The notes under the pieces: model-generated
Seen by the model: the letters and a program-made list of their open reading frames with translations, nothing else
The model's database searches: none
Told to the model about the DNA's origin: nothing
Program-made: the position numbers and the translations under genes
Assembly (NCBI RefSeq): GCF_000720455.1
Contig: NZ_JOAK01000001.1
Coordinates: 248,001-312,000, forward strand
From: Streptomyces virginiae
Lineage (GTDB): Bacteria > Actinomycetota > Actinomycetes > Streptomycetales > Streptomycetaceae
Length of the DNA: 64,000 bases
Direction of reading: 5' to 3'
Part shown: one piece after another, positions 49,998 through 58,995 of the stretch
Layout: every line of letters starts with the position of its first letter
How positions within the stretch are numbered: the stretch's first letter is position 1

Positions 49998-51893
49998 ATG
50001 CCGCAGGAGTCTGTTCAATCGGTGGGGGAGCTGCGCGCGCAGCTGAGCGCGCGGGGGGCGCGCTGGTCGGTGCTGGAGCACCTGGCCGACGAGGAGCCGG
50101 TGCCGCGGCCCTCGCTCGGTCTGGAGCCCGGGGCGAACCTGACGCCCGCCGCGGAGGCGGGCACGATCGACCTGCGGGCGCTCATCGGGCACGCGAGCGG
50201 CAACCCCCACCTGACCCGCCGCCGCGCCGCCCACGGGCTGCTCGGCGGGGCGGGGGACCCGGTCTTCGGCGCCCGGCCCGCCGCCGTGGACTGGCGCAAC
50301 CGCTGGGGCTGGCCCTGGATCACCAAGGTGAAGGACCAGAACCCCTGCGGTTCCTGCTGGGCCTTCGGCGCCGCCGGCCTGGTGGAGTCCATGGCCCGCA
50401 TCGAGCACGACGTGTGGGCGGAGCGTTCCGAGGGGGACGTCCACGACGGTCTGCGCTTCAGCTGCGGGCAGGGCAGCAACCCGGAGACCGCCCTCGACTG
50501 GATCACGGCGAACGGCGGTCTCGCCGACCCGGACTGCTGGCCGTACAGCATCCCGCCCGCTGGGCTGCCGGCCGCCCGCCGCGACGCCTGGCGCGCCGAG
50601 TACACGCCGAGCTGGGACCGGTCCGGCCGGACCGTGCGGGTCACCGACTACGTCCGGCTCGGCGACGTCGAGCAGCAGAAGGTGTGGCTGGACACGGTCG
50701 GCCCGCTGACCGCCTGCTTCGACGTCTACGACGACTTCTTCGGCCTCGGCTCCGGGGTCTACCACCGCACCAGCGACCGGCTCGCCGGCGGACACTGCGT
50801 GCTGGTCGTCGGCTACGACGACGCGGCGGGCTGCTGGCTGTTCAAGAACTCCTGGGGCACGGGCTACCACGTCGGCGGCTACGGACGGATCGCCTACGGC
50901 GAGGTCGACATCGACCACTGGGCCAAGTGCGGGCTGCGCGGCACCAACCCCGACCCGTGGACCAAGCGCCGCCTGCACACCGGCAACGTCTACGAGAGCG
51001 GCAACGGCCGCGCCCACCGCAACTTCGAGCTCCTCGCCACCACCACGGGCGCCCGGCTCCAGCACTGGTGGCGCGAGGGCGACGCGCCCTTCGCCTGGGC
51101 CCGCGCGGGCGCCTTCGGCAACGACGCCTCCGGCCAGCCCGCCTTCACCGGGACCACCTACAACCGCAACATGGAGTCCCTGCACGTGACCACGGGCGGC
51201 CGGCTGCGCCACTGGTACTACGAGCAGTCCGCCGCCGTGTGGCGCGACGGCGGCGTCTTCGGGCCGGGGGACGCGGCCGTCGGCTCCACCCCGGCGTTCA
51301 TCCAGAGCGACTACGGCAAGCCCGGCAACTTCGAGGTGGTCGTCCGCACCGCCGACGGCCGGCTCAACCACTGGTGGCGGATCAACGGCGCCCCCTGGAC
51401 CTGGAACGACGGCGGACGCTTCGCCTCCGGCATCGCCCACTACGGCCCCGCCCTCGTCCAGACCCGCTCGCGCCACCTCGACCTGGTCGCCGCCCGCACC
51501 GACGGCCTCATGCAGCTGTGGTGGCGCGACGACCCCGACGGCTTCGCCTGGCGCGCCGGGGAGGTCTTCGGCAGCGGTACGCCCGCCATCTCCGCGCCCT
51601 GCCTGATCGAGGGCCAGTACGGGGCCGCCGACGAGGACACCGCCGGGAACTACGAGCTGTGCGTGGCCGTGGCCGGCGGCCGGGTCGAGCACTGGTGGCG
51701 CGGCAACGCGGGCGGCTCGCCGTGGCGGCGCGGCGCGGTCTTCGGCCACGACGTCGCCTCGGTCACCGGGATGCTCCAGGGCAGCTTCGGGTTCAATCTG
51801 GAAGTCGTCGTCCTGCGCACCGACCGCCGCCTGCAGCACTACTGGCGCGACGGCGCGGGCTGGCACGAAGGGCCGGTGATCGGCCCCGTCTGA
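49998..51893 (+). CDS. Papain-family (C1) cysteine peptidase fused to six W-W-R repeats
   Basis: Protein of 631 aa. Residues about 90-320 form a papain-like domain with all catalytic residues: oxyanion Gln114 and nucleophile Cys120 in Q-N-P-C-G-S-C-W-A-F, His266 in G-G-H-C-V-L-V-V-G-Y, and Asn284 in F-K-N-S-W-G-T-G. The short N-terminal part may be a propeptide but has no signal peptide or membrane helix. Residues about 335-631 hold six repeats of ~48 residues with a central R-L-x-H-W-W-R motif and a closing F-G, resembling blades of PLL-type lectin beta-propellers. The next gene encodes a chagasin-like protein. Cytosolic location and target are unknown. Alternatively the product is exported by a non-classical route. 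Confidence 0.88.
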   Translation: MPQESVQSVGELRAQLSARGARWSVLEHLADEEPVPRPSLGLEPGANLTPAAEAGTIDLRALIGHASGNPHLTRRRAAHGLLGGAGDPVFGARPAAVDWRNRWGWPWITKVKDQNPCGSCWAFGAAGLVESMARIEHDVWAERSEGDVHDGLRFSCGQGSNPETALDWITANGGLADPDCWPYSIPPAGLPAARRDAWRAEYTPSWDRSGRTVRVTDYVRLGDVEQQKVWLDTVGPLTACFDVYDDFFGLGSGVYHRTSDRLAGGHCVLVVGYDDAAGCWLFKNSWGTGYHVGGYGRIAYGEVDIDHWAKCGLRGTNPDPWTKRRLHTGNVYESGNGRAHRNFELLATTTGARLQHWWREGDAPFAWARAGAFGNDASGQPAFTGTTYNRNMESLHVTTGGRLRHWYYEQSAAVWRDGGVFGPGDAAVGSTPAFIQSDYGKPGNFEVVVRTADGRLNHWWRINGAPWTWNDGGRFASGIAHYGPALVQTRSRHLDLVAARTDGLMQLWWRDDPDGFAWRAGEVFGSGTPAISAPCLIEGQYGAADEDTAGNYELCVAVAGGRVEHWWRGNAGGSPWRRGAVFGHDVASVTGMLQGSFGFNLEVVVLRTDRRLQHYWRDGAGWHEGPVIGPV

Positions 51894-51908
51894 GAGGACC
51901 GGGCGGCC

Positions 51909-52241
51909 GTGGAGGTACGCAGTGTCGTGCTGAGCCCCGGTGAGCCGTACGAGCTGCGGCTCATCGGGCGCGGGGCGCGCGGGTACGTGTGGACCTGGCA
52001 GGTCACGGGCGACGTGGACGTGGTCTCGGTGACGCAGGCCGCGGGTGCGGCGGGCGGAGCGCCGCCCGGGGCCGCGGTGGAGCTGAGCTACGTCGTACGG
52101 GCCCGGCCCCCGGGCGGGGGCCGGGCCAGGATCCGCTTCGCGCAGGTCCGGCCGCCCTACCCGGACGAGGCCCCCTACGACGAGTTCGTGCTGGACGTGG
52201 AGGTCAGACCGGGAGCCGGCGACGCGGACGGCGCGGGCTGA
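51909..52241 (+). CDS. Chagasin-like (I42 family) putative cysteine-peptidase inhibitor
   Basis: Protein of 110 aa, 15 bp after the peptidase gene. It shows a chagasin-like pattern: beta strand then L-S-P-G-E-P-Y-E-L-R-L, loop G-R-G-A-R-G-Y-V-W (in place of N-P-T-T-G-Y-x-W), P-G-G-G-R-A-R-I-R-F near 68-77 (for the G-x-G-G loop) and R-P-P-Y-P near 81-85 (for R-P-W), ending with the strand F-V-L-D-V-E-V. The three loops are those that chagasins insert into papain-like active sites. The match is by pattern and by neighbour, not by search. No signal peptide. GTG start. Its last 38 bp overlap the converging DUF418 gene. Confidence 0.7.
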   Translation: MEVRSVVLSPGEPYELRLIGRGARGYVWTWQVTGDVDVVSVTQAAGAAGGAPPGAAVELSYVVRARPPGGGRARIRFAQVRPPYPDEAPYDEFVLDVEVRPGAGDADGAG

Positions 52242-53403
52242 GGACCGCGTGCTGCAGGGCCTCCAGGGGGCCGCGGTCGAAGCGGCGCAGCCACAGCCAC
52301 GACCCGGCAGCCAGGGTCAGGCTCACGCCCGCCCACAGGCCCATCACCCACCAGGGGCCGCTGCCGGCCGCCCGGTCGGCCAGGCCCAGCCCGATGCCGT
52401 AGCAGAGCAGCATGCAGAGCAGGTTCTGGGCGACGTAGCAGGACAGGGCGGTGCGGCCGATGGAGCCGAGGGCGCGGGCCGCGGATCCGGGGATCCACAG
52501 CCGGTCCAGGGCGATGCCGATCAGGCCGATGTAGCCGAGGGCGAGCAGCGGCGCCGCCCCGTAGCGGGCCAGGAGGTAGAAGTCGCCGCCGCCGAGGGCG
52601 GTCGCGGCGTTCAGGGGCAGTCCGAGGCCCAGGCCCCAGGCGGCCAGCCGGGTCCGGACGCGCCGGCCGCCGTCGGTCGCGGCGAAGGCGCCGGCGCGGT
52701 GGAGGCGTACGCCCAGGAGGAAGAGGAAGACCAGCAGCCCGAAGGAGATGACGGGCTCGATGCGCAGGGCGAGGAAGTGGTCCAGGCGGAAGGCGACCTG
52801 CGCCGGCCAGCTCCCGTGGGCGTAGAGGTCGACGGCGGCCGCGTCGGGGTGCTTCGGTGCGCCGTCCGGCCGGGCCGTCGCGTCGAGGGTCAGCAGGCCC
52901 ATCAGGGCCAGGTGCACCCCGCCGGCCGTCCACATGGCCGCGCGCCGCACCTTCTCCGAGCGGGCCAGCAGCCAGGCGACGAGCAGGGCGGTCACGGCGT
53001 ACCCCATCAGCACGTCCCAGGCGAAGACGAGGACGAAGTGGACGGTGCCCTCGGCGAAGAGGAAGGCGGCGCGCTTCGGATAGCGGCCGGGCCACGGTTC
53101 GCCGCGCCGGGCGGCGGAGTCGTACTGGATGGCCAGGCCGACACCGAACAGGACCGTGAGCAGGGCCAGGAACTTGCCGTCCGCCAGGAAGCGGAAGACG
53201 GCTTCGGCGATGGTGGCGGCGGACGGGTCGGCGAGTGCGTCGGGCGCCTTCATGCCGCCCTGGAGGACGCTCCACTCCGAGCCGGGTGAGGCGAAGATCC
53301 AGACGTTGGTCATGAGCGTGCCGAGGATCGCGGCGCCGCGCAGGACGTCCAGAAGGGGGAGCCGGGTGGTCGTGCGGACCACCGGGGCGAGGGTGTCGGC
53401 CAT
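52204..53403 (-). CDS. DUF418 family membrane protein
   Basis: Multi-pass protein of 399 aa with about ten hydrophobic helices. R-L-P-L-L-D-V-L-R-G-A-A-I-L-G near 15 is the N-terminal signature shared with acyltransferase-3-like DUF418 proteins. The C-terminal DUF418 block has G-R-T-A-L-S-C-Y-V-A-Q-N and ends in a basic tail. A GGAG site precedes the ATG. Function unknown. It is convergent with, and slightly overlaps, the chagasin-like gene. Confidence 0.85.
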   Translation of the reverse strand: MADTLAPVVRTTTRLPLLDVLRGAAILGTLMTNVWIFASPGSEWSVLQGGMKAPDALADPSAATIAEAVFRFLADGKFLALLTVLFGVGLAIQYDSAARRGEPWPGRYPKRAAFLFAEGTVHFVLVFAWDVLMGYAVTALLVAWLLARSEKVRRAAMWTAGGVHLALMGLLTLDATARPDGAPKHPDAAAVDLYAHGSWPAQVAFRLDHFLALRIEPVISFGLLVFLFLLGVRLHRAGAFAATDGGRRVRTRLAAWGLGLGLPLNAATALGGGDFYLLARYGAAPLLALGYIGLIGIALDRLWIPGSAARALGSIGRTALSCYVAQNLLCMLLCYGIGLGLADRAAGSGPWWVMGLWAGVSLTLAAGSWLWLRRFDRGPLEALQHAVLSPRRPRRRLPV

Positions 53404-53585
53404 GACTCCAGGCTCCCGGCGCGCGGGGCCGGGTACGTCCTGCGGGCGGACGAAGACGTCGTACATCCTTCGGTGCAGGCGGTCGGGGCCGAGGTCGTAG
53501 ACGCCCGGCCGCGTCCCGGCGGCCCGGGGCCCGGCCGCGTGGTCCACATCCCGGACCGGGCCACGGGTTGCACCCCTGTTGTATC

Positions 53586-53591
53586 TATGCT
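53586..53591 (+). promoter_or_regulatory. -10 element of a likely leaderless transcript (GntR gene)
   Basis: TATGCT lies six bases before the ATG at 53598, with no Shine-Dalgarno sequence. Confidence 0.5.
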
Positions 53592-53597
53592 GTGCGC

Positions 53598-54248
53598 ATG
53601 CCCGCCGCCACCAGCACCGCGACCGCCGCCGACCGCGTCTACCAGCACGTCAAGCACGGTGTGCTCGACCGGCGCTACGAGGGTGGGACCCTCCTCACCG
53701 AGGGCGAACTGGCCGAGGCGGTGGGGGTGTCCCGCACCCCGGTCCGCGAGGCGCTGCTGCGCCTGGAGACCGAGGGTCTGCTGAGGCTGTACCCGAAGAA
53801 GGGCGCCCTGGTCCTGCCGGTCTCCGCGCAGGAGATCAACGACGTCCTCGAAACCCGGCTGCTGGTCGAGGAGTTCACCGTACGCAAGGCGGTGCCGGCG
53901 CCACCCGGCCTGCTGGACCGGCTCGGAGCGCTGCTCGACGAGCAGCGCCGGCACGCCGCCGCGGGGGACCTCGCCGCGATGATGGCGGCGGACCGGGGCT
54001 TCCACGCCGAGATCGTGCGCAGCGCCGGGAACCAGATCCTGTGCCGCCTCTACGACCAACTCCGCGACCGGCAGCTGCGGATGGGCGTGGCCCTGCTGCA
54101 CGCGCATCCCGACCGGCTGGAGCGGACGCTGGCCGAGCACGCCGAGATCCTGGACGCGCTGCGGGCCGGGGACGCCGGGGCGGCGGCCGCCGCGGTGCGC
54201 GGGCACATCGGCCGGGTCGAGTCGCTCGTGCGGGGACCGGGCCTGTGA
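53598..54248 (+). CDS. GntR-family (FCD) regulator
   Basis: Regulator of 216 aa. The N-terminal winged helix has T-E-G-E-L-A-E-A-V-G-V-S-R-T-P-V-R-E-A-L-L-R-L near 30-55. The C-terminal all-helical FCD ligand domain follows from about 80 (E-T-R-L-L-V-E and F-H-A-E-I-V). The stop overlaps the start of the transporter gene by four bases, so it likely controls that exporter or importer. The start is chosen from the -10 spacing; an in-frame ATG ten codons upstream is possible. Confidence 0.9.
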   Translation: MPAATSTATAADRVYQHVKHGVLDRRYEGGTLLTEGELAEAVGVSRTPVREALLRLETEGLLRLYPKKGALVLPVSAQEINDVLETRLLVEEFTVRKAVPAPPGLLDRLGALLDEQRRHAAAGDLAAMMAADRGFHAEIVRSAGNQILCRLYDQLRDRQLRMGVALLHAHPDRLERTLAEHAEILDALRAGDAGAAAAAVRGHIGRVESLVRGPGL

Positions 54249-55681
54249 GCGCCGGCTCGCCGAGCGCCGGGCCCGTGGGCGCCGGGCAGCTGAAGGACCC
54301 GCCGGGTGGCGGGAGGGCCGTCGCCGTCTGGTGCATCGGCGTCGCGGTCTACTTCGTCGCGGTGATCTTCCGTACCAGCCTGGGCGTGGCCGGCCTCGAA
54401 GCGGCGGACCGCTTCCACGTCGGCGCCTCCGCCCTGTCCACCTTCTCCCTGCTCCAGCTCCTGGTCTACGCGGGCATGCAGGTCCCCGTCGGCCTGATGG
54501 TGGACCGGCTCGGCACCAAGAAGGTGCTGACGCTGGGCGCGGTGCTCTTCACCACCGGGCAGCTCGGCTTCGCGCTGTCGCCCTCCTACGAGATGGCCCT
54601 CGCCGCCCGCGCGCTGCTGGGCTGCGGCGACGCGATGACCTTCATCTCCGTGCTGCGGCTCGGCACCCGCTGGTTCCCGGCCCGGCGCGGGCCGCTGATG
54701 GCGCAGCTGGCCGGGCTGGTCGGCATGGCGGGCAACCTCGTCTCCACCCTCGTCCTCGCGCCCGTCCTGCACGGGGTCGGCTGGACCGCGGCCTTCGCCG
54801 GCAGCGCGGTGGCCGGGCTGGTGGTGCTGGTGCCGCTGGTGCTGTTCCTGCGCGACCATCCGGAGGGCCACGAGCCGGCGCCGGCGGCGCGGACCGGCGG
54901 GGCGGGCTTCGTGCGGCGCCAGATCAGGGAGTCCTGGAGCGAACCCGGCACCCGGCTCGGCCTGTGGGTGCACTTCACCACGCAGTTCCCCGCGATGGTG
55001 TTCCTGCTGCTGTGGGGCATGCCCTTCCTGATCGAGGCGCAGGGGCTGACGCGGACCACCGCGGGCGGACTGCTGACGCTGGTCGTCGCCTCGAACATGG
55101 CGCTCGGGCTGGTCTACGGCCAGGTCATCGGCCGCCGCCAGTCCTCCCGGATACCGCTCGCGCTGGGGACGGTCGCCCTCACGGCCCTGCTCTGGGGGGC
55201 GGTCCTCGTCCACCCGGGCGGGCACGCGCCGATGTGGCTGCTGATCACCCTGTGCCTGGTGCTGGGCGGCTGCGGCCCGGCTTCGATGATCGGGTTCGAC
55301 TTCGCCCGCCCCGCCAACCCGGCCGAACGCCAGGGCACCGCCTCCGGGATCACCAACATGGGCGGCTTCATCGCCTCGATGACGACCCTGCTGACGGTGG
55401 GCGTCCTGCTCGACGCCACCGGCGACGACTACCGCATCGCCTTCTCGACGGTGTTCGTGCTCGAAGCGCTCGGCGTCACCCAGATCCTGCGGCTGCGCCG
55501 CGCGGCACTGGCCCGCGAGGCGGCCCGCGGCCGCGTCACCGTCCCCGCGCAGGCACCCGCACCGGCGTCCGTACCGGCGCCCGCGCAGGTTTCCGTACAG
55601 GCGTCCGGCCCGGAGCCGGAACCGCGGCCGCGGTCCACCGCGTGTCCTCTGCCGGAAACAGCAGGGCGCGAGACGCCGTAG
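54245..55681 (+). CDS. MFS transporter
   Basis: Major-facilitator protein of 478 aa with about twelve hydrophobic helices. The between-helix motif G-L-M-V-D-R-L-G-T-K-K lies near 80. The C-terminal ~55 residues are a disordered Pro/Ala/Glu tail. GTG start overlaps the GntR stop (GTGA). The pair suggests substrate-controlled uptake of an organic acid, as many FCD regulators bind such acids; this is inference. Confidence 0.9.
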   Translation: MSAGSPSAGPVGAGQLKDPPGGGRAVAVWCIGVAVYFVAVIFRTSLGVAGLEAADRFHVGASALSTFSLLQLLVYAGMQVPVGLMVDRLGTKKVLTLGAVLFTTGQLGFALSPSYEMALAARALLGCGDAMTFISVLRLGTRWFPARRGPLMAQLAGLVGMAGNLVSTLVLAPVLHGVGWTAAFAGSAVAGLVVLVPLVLFLRDHPEGHEPAPAARTGGAGFVRRQIRESWSEPGTRLGLWVHFTTQFPAMVFLLLWGMPFLIEAQGLTRTTAGGLLTLVVASNMALGLVYGQVIGRRQSSRIPLALGTVALTALLWGAVLVHPGGHAPMWLLITLCLVLGGCGPASMIGFDFARPANPAERQGTASGITNMGGFIASMTTLLTVGVLLDATGDDYRIAFSTVFVLEALGVTQILRLRRAALAREAARGRVTVPAQAPAPASVPAPAQVSVQASGPEPEPRPRSTACPLPETAGRETP

Positions 55682-55726
55682 GCCGCGCCGCCCACCGTGG
55701 AGCGGCGGTCGGGAGGGGGTGCCGGA

Positions 55727-56716
55727 ATGTGGACGAAGATCTCCGCCACCGCCGTGCCGGCGGTGGAGCGGTTCGACTGGTTCACCGACATCATCTCCAG
55801 CTCCCTGATGCCGACGGCCCTCAGCAGCGAGCGCTCCGCCGACTTCCAGGCGGACGCGGCCGTACTGGACCTCGGCGCCGCCCAGGTCTCGTCCTTCGAG
55901 TACTCCCACGTGCGCTCGCGGCGCACGCCCGCGCTCATCAGGCGCGGCGACCCAGAGCAGTACCACCTCGCCCTGCTGACCCGCGGCCGCATGTGGATGT
56001 CCCAGTGCGGCAGCGACGCGGAACTCTTCGCCGGCGACATGATCCTCTGGGACACCTCGCACCCCTTCGAGGCGGACTGCCACCCGGGCGAGGGCACGCT
56101 CAACGCGCTGGTCGTCCAGCTCCCGAGGACCGCGCTGCCCCTGCGCTCCGGCCGGACCGACCGGCTGCTCGGCCGGCGCATCGCCGCCGACAGCGGTATG
56201 GCGGCCGTCCTGGCAGGGTTCCTCTCCTCGCTCGCAGAACACGGCTCCACCTGCGGGCCGCAGGAGCTGCGCCGGCTCGGCGGCGTGGTGACCGACCTCG
56301 CCGCGGCCTGTCTCGCGCAACGCCTCGACAACTACGGGGAGCTGCCCGCGCAGACCCGCGCCCGAGTCCTGCGCGAGCGGATCGACGCCTTCATCGACCA
56401 CAACCTCGCCGACCCGGCGCTCACCCCGGGCCTCATCGCCGCCGCGCACGGCATCTCCGTACGCGGCCTGCACCTGCTCTTCCGCGAGGAGCCCGAGAGC
56501 GTCGCGGCCACCGTCCGCCGGCGCCGCCTGGAACGCTGCCGCACCGACCTGGCGCGGCCCGAACTGGCCGGCCGCCCGGTCCACGACATCGCCGCCCGCT
56601 GGGGCTTCGCCAACGCCCCCGCCTTCAGCCGCGCCTTCCGCGCCGCCTACGCGATAGGCCCGGCCGAATTCCGCCGCGCGGCCGCCGCGGCCGTACGGCT
56701 GAGCCCCACCGCCTGA
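55727..56716 (+). CDS. AraC-family regulator with AraC-type sensory domain
   Basis: Regulator of 329 aa. The N-terminal ~200 residues form an AraC_binding-2-like cupin domain (Y-H-L-A-L-L-T-R-G and W-D-T-S-H-P-F). The C-terminal two-helix-turn-helix AraC DNA-binding domain occupies about 222-320, ending F-A-N-A-P-A-F-S-R-A-F-R-A-A-Y. A GGAGGGGG site precedes the ATG at 55727. It follows the MFS gene by 45 bp; target unknown. Confidence 0.88.
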   Translation: MWTKISATAVPAVERFDWFTDIISSSLMPTALSSERSADFQADAAVLDLGAAQVSSFEYSHVRSRRTPALIRRGDPEQYHLALLTRGRMWMSQCGSDAELFAGDMILWDTSHPFEADCHPGEGTLNALVVQLPRTALPLRSGRTDRLLGRRIAADSGMAAVLAGFLSSLAEHGSTCGPQELRRLGGVVTDLAAACLAQRLDNYGELPAQTRARVLRERIDAFIDHNLADPALTPGLIAAAHGISVRGLHLLFREEPESVAATVRRRRLERCRTDLARPELAGRPVHDIAARWGFANAPAFSRAFRAAYAIGPAEFRRAAAAAVRLSPTA

Positions 56717-56753
56717 GCCGGATCACGCGGACGGGGGGCACGGGGTCAGGGGG

Positions 56754-57584
56754 TCACGGGGTCACGGAGAACTGCGTCAGGATGGCCTCCGCCAGCTGTG
56801 CGTCGCCCTCCACCTTCACCCGGTCGGCGACCGTGTGCGCCCGTACCCGGCCCGCCGCGAGCCGGACGTACGTCTCCCAGTCCATGGTCAGCGTCACCGC
56901 CGGGCCCAGCGACGGGGACTTGTCCACCGTGCCGCGGCCGTCCGCGTCCACCCGTACGGTCCGCATGAACTCCAGCTGCCCGTGCACGTCGATCACCACC
57001 GCCGAGTTCGCCGGGGCGCCCGCCCGCTTCGCCACCACCTTCGGCAGCCCGGACAGGAGGATGTCCCGCGCCACGTACGCACCCGGAGAGTCCCAGTTCC
57101 CCGGCGCCCCCAGCGCCCACCGCAGGTCCTGCTCGTGGATCCACACGTCGAACGCCCGCAGCCGCAGCGCGTGTTCCAGGGTCACCTGGTCGCCCAGCGG
57201 CCCGCGCACCATCGTGTCCGGATCCCGCTTCTCGTTGCGCAGCTGGCGCGCGCGGCGGATGACGGTGTACTCCAGCTCCGAGGTCATCTCCGGCGCGGTG
57301 TGGTGGCGCCGCACGTCGACCTGGACCTCCATGTACCGGCTGAACTCGTCCACCACGTGCCGCAGGTCCCGCGCCACCGTGTGGATCGGCCGGGGGTCGC
57401 CGAGCTGCTCGCATTCGATGCCGATGACGTGGGAGACGACGTCACGGACCGACCAGCCGGGGCACGGCGTCGCCCGGTTCCACTCGCCCTCCGTCAGGGG
57501 GAGGACCAGCTCGGATATCGCCTCGATCGAGTGCGTCCACGCGTCGGCATAGGGCTGAAGGCTGGGATGCGGATGGACGGTCAA
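56754..57584 (-). CDS. Maleylpyruvate-isomerase-like, mycothiol-dependent family protein
   Basis: DinB-fold protein of 276 aa. The N-terminal MDMPI domain has W-N-R-A-T-P-C-P-G-W-S-V-R-D-V-V-S-H, with the metal-ligand histidine, near 35-52, and a second His pair in I-H-E-Q-D-L-R-W. The C-terminal ~100 residues form an SCP2-like/MDMPI_C domain. Members use mycothiol as cofactor for isomerisation or transfer. The substrate is not evident. Divergent from the amidase gene. Confidence 0.85.
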   Translation of the reverse strand: MTVHPHPSLQPYADAWTHSIEAISELVLPLTEGEWNRATPCPGWSVRDVVSHVIGIECEQLGDPRPIHTVARDLRHVVDEFSRYMEVQVDVRRHHTAPEMTSELEYTVIRRARQLRNEKRDPDTMVRGPLGDQVTLEHALRLRAFDVWIHEQDLRWALGAPGNWDSPGAYVARDILLSGLPKVVAKRAGAPANSAVVIDVHGQLEFMRTVRVDADGRGTVDKSPSLGPAVTLTMDWETYVRLAAGRVRAHTVADRVKVEGDAQLAEAILTQFSVTP

Positions 57585-57747
57585 CGGGACCCCTCGCGGT
57601 GCTGTTCAGTGGCGTCGTTCAGTGGCGCGTTTCGGAAGCAGTGGACTCAGTTTCCAAAACTACGCTGCCTGTGAGCACCCCGGCAGTGCTTTCGTGTGAC
57701 GATTCGTAGGCCCGAGTTGACGGCTTGAACGCCAGGACGGTGGTAGT

Positions 57748-58527
57748 GTGCGCGCCTCGTTGATCCAAATCGCAGTGAACGAGGGCGAGTCGGTGTCTTC
57801 CCGGCGCGCCCGTGCGGCCGATCTCGTACGGGAACAGGACGATTCCGATCTCGTCGTGCTGCCCGAGCTGTGGACGGTCGGTGCGTTCGCCTACGAGCAG
57901 TTCGAGACCGAGGCCGAGCCGCTGGACGGACCGACCTACGAGGCCATGTCCAAGGCGGCCCGCGACGCCGGGGTCTGGCTGCACGCGGGCTCGGTCGTGG
58001 AGCGCGCGGGCGACGGCTCCCTCTACAACACCGCCCTGGTCCTCTCCCCGGCCGGCGAGCTGGCCGCCACCTACCGCAAGATCCACCGCTTCGGCTTCGA
58101 CCAGGGCGAGGCGGTCCTCATGTCCGCCGGCGACTCCCTGACCACGGTGGAGCTGCCGGAACAGACCCTCGGCATCGCCACCTGCTACGACCTGCGCTTC
58201 CCCGAACTGTTCCGGGGCCTGGTCGACGCCGGCGCGACCACGATGATCGTCGCCGCCGGCTGGCCCGCGCGCCGCCGCGCGCACTGGACGCTGCTCAGCC
58301 GGGCGCGCGCCGTCGAGGACCAGTCGTACGTCCTGGCGTGCGGGCTGGCCGGCACCCACGCGGGCGTCGAACAGGCCGGGCACAGCCTGGTGGTGGACCC
58401 GTGGGGCGAGGTCCTGGCGGAGGCGGGCCCCGGCGAGGAGGTCCTCACCGTGGACCTGGACCCGGCCAAGGTCGCCGACACCCGCTCGCAGTTCCCGGCC
58501 CTCAAGGACCGCCGCCTGGGCCGCTGA
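57748..58527 (+). CDS. Carbon-nitrogen hydrolase (nitrilase superfamily; omega-amidase-like)
   Basis: Amidase of 259 aa. The catalytic triad is Glu40 (V-L-P-E-L-W), Lys111 (Y-R-K-I-H) and Cys146 (T-C-Y-D-L-R-F-P-E), the pattern of the omega-amidase/Nit2-like branch. It probably hydrolyses small amides such as 2-oxoglutaramate. GTG start. Beyond this the substrate cannot be fixed. Confidence 0.92.
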   Translation: MRASLIQIAVNEGESVSSRRARAADLVREQDDSDLVVLPELWTVGAFAYEQFETEAEPLDGPTYEAMSKAARDAGVWLHAGSVVERAGDGSLYNTALVLSPAGELAATYRKIHRFGFDQGEAVLMSAGDSLTTVELPEQTLGIATCYDLRFPELFRGLVDAGATTMIVAAGWPARRRAHWTLLSRARAVEDQSYVLACGLAGTHAGVEQAGHSLVVDPWGEVLAEAGPGEEVLTVDLDPAKVADTRSQFPALKDRRLGR

Positions 58528-58530
58528 CCC

Positions 58531-58893
58531 TCAGCCGGTCCAGACCCAGAGCCACACCGCGAGGGCGGTGGGGACGGGGCACGCCAGCGCGCCGAGGAGC
58601 AGCATCCGCGAGGACGCGGCCATCTCGCGGACGCGGGAAGTGCGGGCCAGGGCGGTGAGCGCGGCGGCCCCCGCCGGGATCAGGAGGAGCAGCGGGATCA
58701 GGCCGCCGAGGGGCTGCCCGGCCGCGGCGGTCCAGAGCAGCACGATGCAGGCGAGGCCGCCCACCAAGGAGACCGAAAGGGCGGTGAGCGCCCACAGCAG
58801 GCCCGCGAGCACGACGACGAGGGGGCGGTCCCTGCGGACCGGCGCGGAAGGCTGCCACGGACCGTAGAGTGCCGCGTGGGTGCTGGGGTTCAC
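58531..58893 (-). CDS. Small membrane protein of unknown function
   Basis: Protein of 120 aa with three to four hydrophobic segments (V-V-V-L-A-G-L-L-W-A-L; L-A-C-I-V-L-L-W; L-L-L-L-I-P-A-G; A-L-A-V-W-L-W). The GTG start is chosen because GGAAGG lies eight to ten bases upstream; an in-frame upstream start would add twelve residues. Not recognised. Confidence 0.6.
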   Translation of the reverse strand: MNPSTHAALYGPWQPSAPVRRDRPLVVVLAGLLWALTALSVSLVGGLACIVLLWTAAAGQPLGGLIPLLLLIPAGAAALTALARTSRVREMAASSRMLLLGALACPVPTALAVWLWVWTG

Positions 58894-58995
58894 CGTGGGT
58901 TTCCTTCCGTGTTCGGCGGGGACGACCACGATCCTCGCCGCCGGCCCGCCGCCACCGCATGAGCGCGGATGCTCATCTTTCCGCGGGCCCGTACT

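Noticed and set aside
54331..57552. Very long open frame (over 1000 codons) across MFS, AraC and isomerase-like genes
   Set aside because: Composition is Arg/Gly/Pro-rich without motifs; the frame is open only because stops are rare in GC-rich DNA, and it conflicts with well-supported genes.
57744..57749. TAGTGT as a leaderless -10 for the amidase gene
   Set aside because: It overlaps the chosen GTG start, so transcription would begin inside the gene; no good -35 spacing either.
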